Assembly (NCBI GenBank): GCA_003013855.2
Contig: ML058484.1
Coordinates: forward strand, 4,141,344 to 4,205,343
From: Liriodendron chinense
Lineage: Eukaryota > Streptophyta > Magnoliopsida > Magnoliales > Magnoliaceae
Length of the DNA stretch: 64,000 nucleotides
Reading direction: 5' to 3'
Shown: in pieces, positions 56,491 to 64,000 of the stretch
Layout: each line of letters opens with the position of its first letter
Position numbering within the stretch: position 1 is the stretch's first letter
The notes under the pieces: model-generated
The model's input: only the letters and a program-made list of their open reading frames with translations
Told to the model about the DNA's origin: nothing
Databases searched by the model: none
Translations under genes and position numbers: made by a program

Positions 56491-56963
56491 TAGAGATGCT
56501 CACACACAACTAGTTGGACCATCCAAATTGGTCCAACTAACTTTGCATTAAATATCCAAAATACCTTTCTTAAACCACATGTAATTCCTTCTCATATAAT
56601 GCTACATGACATCAAGTCTTAAATAGGTAACATGGGAACATGCATCACATATCCAACTTGTTTATTAAATAAAGCTTCACTAATTAAATTTTATTGGTAA
56701 AAATTTGTCCCTCATCGTTGAAGGCATGTATGCTCGTTGAATTTAACAATTAGAATCAATTTCTAACATCTCACTTTTCTTGTAAGAAAATATTCTACTA
56801 TTAATCGTAAAAAATAATATTTTATATTCTATAAATACTTACGATGTACCCTAACTGATTAACGGAGTAGATTCCTTACACATGCGGTGTTTCACATAAA
56901 TACATCACACGTATATGGCTTCTCCAATTATTCCATTTTCTTTTGAAAAAAGAAAAACCCCAC

Positions 56964-56995
<32 letters not shown>

Positions 56996-57015
56996 TTTCA
57001 TTTAATGCCCACACC

Positions 57016-57520
57016 CAGGGGTGTCAATGGGTCGGATTAGGGCAGCCAAACTCTGTTCAAGCTCAGTCCACATCTCTCTACTTATGCCCAAACCCGGCCT
57101 TGAGATACAAGTGCAGGGTCTGGCCCGAGCCCGAGCCCGAGCCCGAGCCCAGCCTTTCACATAAAGAAAGAAATTATCCTTTAATCCTGCACTTTTCCAT
57201 ATAAATTTTTCTTTATCAATACCATAGAGAATAAAAAGAGTGTTAGGAGGGAAAAGAAATTTTATTAAAAATTTGTGTAAAATTTAAATTTTGAAATGAG
57301 GGAAAATATTTTAATTTTAATTTTAAATTAACAAATACATTCGGGTTGGGCCGGGTTATCGAGCTTTTGAACAGCCTAGTTCAAGTCCGGCCCATTTGAA
57401 AAACGGGCTCATACTTTAAGTTGAACCTGACCCACGGGCCTAATACCCTAGTTCAAGCCCAGCCCAATACAGGCTAGGCCCGAAAGCCCTTCGGGCCAAC
57501 CCGGTCCATTGACAGCCCTA
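57016..57520. mobile_element. hAT-like MITE with 8-bp target duplication
   Basis: 505 bp. Ends CAGGGGTGTCAATGG and, inverted, CCATTGACAGCCCTA are the typical (C/T)A(G)GG hAT termini. Flanks CCCACACC (57008-57015) and CCCACGCC (57521-57528) match at 7 of 8. It contains a CCCGAG short tandem array at about 57124-57150 and GGGCCGGGTT stretches; no transposase. Confidence 0.85.
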
Positions 57521-57574
57521 CCCACGCCCCTCTCATTTTATGCTCTCTCCTGATGACCGAAAACGTAGGGGATT

Positions 57575-58030
57575 GCTTGTGAAAGCTAGGTGGGACCTGC
57601 CGAAATGTTTGTGATAAATCTAGGCCATCCATCAGTTCTTTTAGATCAAGTTAGGTCATGGACCCAAAAATGAGTTAGATCCAAAACTTAAGTAGACCAC
57701 AACAGGAAAAAGTGAGGATTAAACGGTTCACTGTTGAAACATTCATGGGCTATAGAAGTTCTTGGTCAGGCTAATATTTTTGTATTTTCGGTTCATCCCA
57801 GTGTGAATGACCTTATGAACAGTATAGATGACATATAAACATCACAGTGGAACCTAAGGAGGTTACAATGATTGGCATTCCTTACTCACTTTTTGAATTG
57901 TGCGACCCACATGAGTTTTGGATCTGCCACATTTTTGGGCCAATTTCCTAACATGATTTGGAAGAACGTATGGGTAGTATGGATTTGCCATAAACATTAC
58001 AGTGGCCCCACCTAGCTTCCCTTCACTAGA
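57575..58030 (+). mobile_element. MITE with GAAGCTAGGTGGGGCC ends
   Basis: Left GAAAGCTAGGTGGGACC and inverted right GGCCCCACCTAGCTTCCC; the inner part is of the common superfamily type. Confidence 0.7.
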
Positions 58031-58099
58031 AGTTCCCCTGAGGGCTTTGGTAGGCATTCGCATCCACTGCAAACGGATGAAGTTTTAGCCCAGCTGAGG

Positions 58100-58600
58100 A
58101 CGGCATCCGATTGCGTGCGGAGTATTATCGTGCGGAGTAACCTCTGTTGGGCCCACGTAGAATTTTTGTGCTTTATCTATTCCGTCCATATGTTTTTCCA
58201 GCTCATTTTAGGGGTTGAGCCCAAAATTTAAGCATATCCAAATCTCAAGTGGACCATGCCACGGAAAACAGTGGGAAAAATGATTTCCACCGTTTCCCAG
58301 GCCCCACAGTGATGTTTATTTGTCATCCAACCTGTTCATAAGATCACATGGATATGGATGAAGGGAAAACACAAATATCAGCTTGATCCAAAACTTCTGT
58401 GTCCTCCTAGAATTTTTCAATGGTAGACATTCAGTTCACACTTTTCCTATGGTGTGGGCAACTTTAGATTTTGACATGCTTCAATTTTTTTTTGCACCAT
58501 AACTAAATTTTTTTTGTTAAGATGGATGGACGGAGTGGATAAATACATAAATCACGGTGTGCCCCACAGAGTTACTCACTACGCAATCCGCTTCCGCTGA
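58100..58600 (+). mobile_element. Mutator-like MITE
   Basis: Left ATCCGATTGCGTGCGGAGTA and inverted right TACTCACTACGCAATCCGCT; inner GGATGGACGGAGTGGAT. Immediately next to it a further GACGCGGATT tip starts the following element. Confidence 0.7.
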
Positions 58601-58602
58601 GG

Positions 58603-58975
58603 ACGCGGATTTGGCGATGAGTCCTCTCTAGCACCGACGTAGGTACTGTTGAGTGGTCCATGGGACCATCATGGTATAAGTGTTTTATCCACTACTGCCA
58701 TTCATTTTTATACAGCATGAGCCCATAAATGAGATAACAGTGGGCCCTAAGAACTTTTTATTGGTGGGCATTTAATGTCTAATATTTTCTATGGTGTGGT
58801 TCAATTGAGATTTGGTTCTACTTCATTTTGAAATTATGCACTAAAATAATCATTAAAAATTTGATGGACTGCACGGATATGCAACATATGCATTAAGGTG
58901 GGCCCCATGGATAGGGAAGCACCCATACCCTGTTACCTGGGTAACACCTAATCCACTCTCTACCGTTCTCGGAAG
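58603..58975 (+). mobile_element. MITE abutting the previous one
   Basis: Starts GACGCGGATTTGGCG and ends near ACACCTAATCCACTC; inner GTTTTATCCACTACTGCCAT and ATTAAGGTGGGCCCCATGG. Confidence 0.55.
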
Positions 58976-59009
58976 CAACAGCCAACAGGGGGCGACGGAC
59001 GCTCACCCT

Positions 59010-59435
59010 TCATCTTTTTTATTGGCCCACTCTGATGTATACGTGAGATCCATTCCGATCATTTAATGTGTTATCCGATGATGGGTTCACAGAAAAATAA
59101 TCAAGCTCATCTGTGTTTCAAGTGGTCCATACTAATGTAAACGGTTGGGAGACACGTCCACCCTTAATTTTTTTACAGGGCCCATCATGATGAAAATGTT
59201 AAATCCACTCCAACCATTAGATTCCACACCAAAATATTAACCTAAGACTCAAAATTCAGGGCCATGAGTGATTTAAGTGGGACACACCAAGGGAAACAGT
59301 TTGGAAGGTAACCTTTCTATGTACACTATTTCCCATTGTGTGGTGCATTTGAACCAGGGATGAGCCTATTTTTGGATCTTGGGTCTATCATGGGGTGACT
59401 CACTTAATAGTTGGATGGATTTCACACTAATGCTA
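59010..59435 (+). mobile_element. Diverged MITE
   Basis: GGCCCACTCTGATGTATACG to GGATGGATTTCACACTAATG; superfamily features are weak and edges uncertain. Confidence 0.4.
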
Positions 59436-59445
59436 TGTTGAGGCT

Positions 59446-59630
59446 AGAGCTGAACACAAACTAAGTTTAATAGTTTGGATTGACTCGGCGTTCAAACAAA
59501 AAGTCTTATTGTTTGAACTTTGTTCGAACACACATGGTATGTTCAAAAAAAAATTTAATTCAATTTCAAACACAGTCCAGTTCAACTTGACTCGAATATT
59601 GATCGATTCGGCTTGACTCGTTGGTTCGAC

Positions 59631-59701
<71 letters not shown>

Positions 59702-60246
59702 AGAGAGGGAGAGAGAGAGAGAGAGAGAGGGAGGTGGATGACAAATAAACGTGACTGTGAGCTCGGAAGGTTTCAAAGGTGGACATCATTCTCCTCACTG
59801 TTCCTGTGGTGTGGTCCATTTGAGTTTTATATCTGCCTCATTTCTTATTTAATGCCTTAAAATAAGTTGTACAAATGGATGGACGGAGTGGATAAAACAA
59901 ATACATTATGGTGAGACACACAGAACGAAAAAATCGGTATTTACTATTCAGTAGTTGAAAAAATATTTTCAAGCGAAAAAAGTGAAATTATTTGAACTCG
60001 TAAAAATTGTTCGAAATCCATATGTTCGAACATGATTGGGCTAGACTAAATTAAGTTCAAACAGAGCCATCCTGTTCAAATGTTTGTTCGAACACACCCA
60101 CTCAAGTAGCCGAATAATCCGATCTGGTCCATGTTCAACTCGAATCAGATCAGTTGTCCACTTCTAGTTGAGGCCCACCCAAGCTGACAAATCCATTTCC
60201 TCTAAAAAATAACTATAATTCAAAAACATTTACTCACATTAATTTC

Positions 60247-60285
<39 letters not shown>

Positions 60286-60461
60286 TTTGAAAAACTCAAT
60301 CTTAAACTCGAACTCGACTCGAAAACTAGAACTTGCTTGGTCTGCTGATCAATCAGGTCCATGTTCGGCTAAATCGAGTCAAGCAACGAGTAGGGTTTGG
60401 GTAGTTTGAGCCGAGCAACAAACAGGGCAAAACTCAACTCAACTCGGCTCGTGTACACCTC
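59446..60461. mobile_element. Composite of hAT-like ends, MITE fragment and AT arrays
   Basis: A CTAGAGCTGAACACAAAC end at 59444 and a GGCTCGTGTACACCTC end at 60442 bracket repeated ACTCGA-type sequence. Between them lie an (AT)31 array (59634-59697) with a GA-rich tail, a MITE right half (about 59775-59930) and a second AT array (60250-60281). Confidence 0.5.
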
Positions 60462-60944
60462 AAATGGCGACATAGGGAGTATCAGGCACGTGCGGTATCA
60501 CGAATAGATATGGGCCTGTGATGATAGAACTAATTAATGGGCTTGACCTTGCCGTACGACCTGATAAACGGGTCAGAAAAGGCCAGCAGTTGATGCCTAA
60601 GCCCGGCCCACTTACAGCATTGGTAAGCCCAGCTATATGATATATGATAGAAGGAGCTGACTTAGGACACATGGTTGGTGTAGGACACATGGGGTGTATG
60701 AATAAAGTAGCAAGATGGCAGTCAAATGGTGCCTGATGCTTGGTTATTTATCACTTGTGCATGTACGGGTCCACCAGATCAATGGCTACAATCATGCCAA
60801 GGCCAGCCGAATTTGCTATTGAACCTCAAATACATGCCCATTCTATCGTAGTGCAGGCTAATCAAGATTGAGGTCCAACCATTCGGCCCACTTTTACCAT
60901 CAGCAAAATAACACCATGCATTGCATATCAATCAGAGAGAGCTT

Positions 60945-61412
60945 CAATGGTGCTCTGTGGTGGCCCCCACATTACTTGCAGACCTAGCTAGAGATGGACG
61001 GTCTTGTAAGGGGCTCTGTGAGGCCCACTGTGATATATACATTTTATCCAAGCCGATCTTCCATTTGGAAAGATCATTTTTGGGCATGATCTTGATCAAG
61101 CTGACATCTGTGTTTTCCCTTCGTGCATGTCTGTGTGAACTTACGAACATGTTGGATCTCAAGTAAACATCATAATGGGCCTTAGGAAGCTTTCAACGGT
61201 GGGCATCACTGTCCCCCACTGTTTTCTATGGTAGGGTTAACTCGAGCATTAGATCTGCCTCGTTCTCTGTCTCATGTCCTAAAATGATCTCTCCAAAAGG
61301 ATGAACGGTGTGGATACAGAACATAAATCATGGTGGGGCCCACATAACTTGGTGACGTCACTTCAGTGGCTAGATAACTACTGAAGCCGTCAGTAGCTAA
61401 TCCGCGTCCACC
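60945..61412 (+). mobile_element. Mutator-like MITE, left end diverged
   Basis: The right end TTGGTGACGTCACTTCAGTG to AGCTAATCCGCGTCC matches the ends of 28926-29456. The left end lacks the matching inverted repeat. Confidence 0.65.
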
Positions 61413-61477
61413 CCGCCCAAAACCAAAATACAACAGATCAAAAACCTTATGCAGGGGGCGATTGTAGGGTACACCTG

Positions 61478-64000
61478 GATGGGCGCGGGTTAGGTACTCC
61501 CCCACCTGTCCCGGGACAGGCTAGGTCTCTGAGGGCCACTGTGACGTATGAATTTTATCCACACCGTCCATTCACTTTTCCATGTCATTTTAGGTCATGG
61601 GCCCAAAAATGGGGCAGATCCAAGATCAAGTGGATCATGAAATGGGGATTAAAATCTGACCGTTGAAAACTTCTTGGGTGCCACACGAAGTTTAGATCAA
61701 CCTGATATTTGTGTTTTAGGGTGTGTTTGGTAAAACTTATTTTAAGCACATATCACTTAAAAAACAATTTTCAGTGATTTCTCCTCATTTAGGCTGTTTG
61801 GCGAATGACAAAAATTAAGTACTTAATTAGAATTTTCACTGAAAAAAATTGATTAAAAAAAATTGATTAATTTTTAAGTTTCCCTGTGACGGCTTAAAAC
61901 TTAACGTGAATGCGGTAAATGCTTTCCATTAAAAAATTTGGTCACTCTTGACTAAAACACCTTCAAACTTTTTACTAAATGACAAGGTTACCCTTAATTA
62001 TAAAGGAACACCGTGAAAGGTTTGCCAGACTACGAATTAACCAACACTCGGCAAAGTTTTATAGACCCCGCTAAGATGTATGATCCACACCGTCTATCCA
62101 TTTTCTCATATCATTTTAGGCCATGAGCCAAAAAATTAGGCAGATGTAAGTTGATGTGGTCCATACCGCGAAAGGTAGTGGGGATAGTGACTTCCCCCAT
62201 TGAAACCTTCTTAGGGACCACCATGATGTTTATTTGTCATCCAACCAGTTCACGGGGTCACACATACTTAGACGAAGGGAAAACACAAATATCATCTTGA
62301 TCCAAAACTTCTGTGGCTCCCAAGAAGCTTTCAATGGTGGGTGTTGAAACCCCATTGTTTTCTATGGTGTGGTCCACTTGAGCTTTGGATCGGTCTCGTT
62401 TTTTGGCTCATACCCTAAAATGATCTAGCCGAATGTATGGGTGATGTGAACATTACACATACATCATGGTGGGCCACACAGAACTTTGCTACATGAACAC
62501 GCAGGTGATTGGATTTGCAAAATCATTCTCCGCGTGATGAGAAGGGACTGTGTCACCAGTAACACGATGGTGAGTAAGGGGGTGTTATAGGAACCGGGGC
62601 ACTCACCTGGCTGCACGTGTTGTATATCTAAGCCGTCCACCAATTTTTCTAGCTCATTTTAGTTTGAGGTTCCAAAAATAATACATATCCAAATTTCCAG
62701 TGGACCACACAGTGGAGATTAAATATCATCATTAACAATTTCTTGAGGGCCACAAAAGTTTTGGATCAAGATGATATTTGTGTTTACCCTTCGTTCAGGT
62801 CTATGTGACCTTATCAACTAGTTGGATGGCAAATAAATATTAAGGTGTGCTTAGGAAGTGTTTACTGGTGGACAATCAATGACCACCATTTCCTGTGATA
62901 TGGTCCACTTAAGATTTGGATGTACTTATTTCTTGAGACCATGCCTTAAAATGGGCTGGGGAAATTGATGGGTCACATGGACATACAACATATACCAAGG
63001 TGGGCCTATGGTCTTAGTAGCAACCACTAAGGTTTACCTATGTCCACAAACATAAGACTCAATTCAGTAGTGAACCTTCTAGTCGGTGTTGAAAAGCTTT
63101 ATGAGCCCACCATGGTATGTGGTTTTATCCACCTACCATCCATTTTCCCAATCATTTTAGGTCATGATTAAAAAAATGAGGCAAATTCAAATCTTAGATG
63201 GACCACATCATAAGAAAACAATAGCGATTAAACATTCACCCGCTATTAAAAACTTCTTGGGACAAAATCTTTGGATCAAGTTGGTATTTGTGTCTCTTTA
63301 TTTAGGTCCGTGTGACCTCAATAAATTGGATGGAAAATAAACATTACAACGGACCGTATGATGTTTTTAATGATGGATGTTTAATCATCATTGTTTCCTG
63401 TGTCACCGGTAGAAGTGTTATGTTTATTTTATTAAGAATAATATAATATATAGTCTATGATTTTACTAATCTCACCAATATATTTTCATTATATAACTAA
63501 AAGCAACACTTAAATTATCACCTACTTTTATCATTACAAAATCAATTCATGTTATTGCAGTTGGCAAATATGAAAAATCCAAACATTTATTTACTCGATT
63601 TTATCTAGTCAGCATGGTATAAATTTTTAATTAAATTGGGAATAAATGTTCCAAATTTGGGGACATGACCATGCCAAGTTCCCTCTAATACTCTTTAAAA
63701 GATAGAAATTTAGATAATATGGGCAAATATGACAAATTGTCAATTCTCATGCATTTGTAACTTACATTTACCAAACAAGATTTTGTACAAAAAGTACTTA
63801 TTTTAAGATATCGGACTATAATCAGATAAATTAACAAACAGATTTTTCAGTGCTTATAACTATTAAAATTAAGTACTTTTTAAGTTTTCAGTATTTAAAT
63901 TAATTTTCAGACCTTATTTTCAGTTTACCAAACTTCACCTTACCTTCATCCACGTCTCTATGATCTTATTAATAGGATGGATGTAAAAAAAAAAAAAAAA
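61478..64000 (+). mobile_element. MITE split by a PIF/Harbinger-like insertion
   Basis: The left part, 61478-61718 (CGCGGGTTAGGTACTCCCCC, CACCTGTCCCGGGACAGG, then superfamily sequence to TGATATTTGTGTTTTA), is continued at 63943 by CCTTCATCCACGTCTCTATG. The right end lies beyond the window. Confidence 0.75.
61719..63939. mobile_element. PIF/Harbinger-like (Tourist-type) element with TTA target duplication
   Basis: Ends GGGTGTGTTTGGTAAA and, inverted, TTTACCAAACTTCACC, flanked by TTA on both sides (61716-61718, 63940-63942). It is 2.2 kb because at least three superfamily MITEs (about 62050-62500, 62590-63060, 63090-63410) sit inside it. No transposase frame. Confidence 0.75.

Noticed and set aside
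59621..59860. Long YIYIYIY open frames over AT arrays (also at 8159-8344 and 32164-32445)
   Set aside because: Pure translation of dinucleotide repeats.

Overview
The window reads as repeat-rich nuclear DNA of a flowering plant. It has low gene density, AT-rich spacers, plant LTR retrotransposons, many MITEs, and intact genes of plant-specific families: DUF247/UPF0481 membrane proteins and a PMEI-domain inhibitor. The abundant MITE superfamily with an inner segment like GGATGGACGGTGTGGAT fits a magnoliid, but that is a recollection-based inference and not a proof.

Layout. (1) 1-8368 and 15673-24076 are two copies of one segment, about 99% identical by eye and offset by 15.67-15.71 kb. This is a direct tandem duplication whose internal junction lies at 8368/8369. 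Each copy carries a Ty3/gypsy end, an LTR-like block, a Ty1/copia integrase relic, a MITE half and one DUF247 gene. Copy 1 of DUF247 (6119-7648) is open; copy 2 (21852-23382) has a one-base frameshift. The junction fuses the end of a small transposon to a PMEI gene that has lost its signal peptide (8324-8863). (2) 9.1-11.2 kb is a row of MITEs, and 11172-16835 is a decayed Ty3/gypsy element on the minus strand. (3) 24-28 kb holds a MITE and a Ty1/copia element on the minus strand. (4) 28.9-32.4 kb holds a MITE with long terminal inverted repeats and a third, intact DUF247 gene (30215-31753). (5) 32.7-42.6 kb is retrotransposon debris plus a possible minus-strand transcription start near 39.3-39.6 kb. 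(6) 43.8-46.3 kb is a fourth DUF247 copy, a pseudogene interrupted by a TRIM and by a probable solo LTR. (7) 46.8-51.3 kb holds MITEs and a CACTA-type transposon end, next to two broken exons of plastid acetyl-CoA carboxylase alpha-carboxyltransferase. (8) 53.68-54.02 kb is a fifth DUF247 fragment, inverted. (9) 54.2-64 kb is almost solid MITEs (Mutator-like, hAT-like, foldback, PIF/Harbinger-like), partly nested.

How it fits together. The only genes likely to be functional are DUF247-1 and DUF247-3. The five DUF247 copies in different states of decay show a birth-and-death cluster that grew by tandem duplication and was eroded by transposons. I found no tRNA, rRNA, CRISPR or operon-like system and no convincing novel multi-gene system. 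The strongest unusual signals are the duplication junction with its chimeric PMEI reading frame, the accA fragments next to a CACTA end, and the MITE structures with readable target-site duplications.
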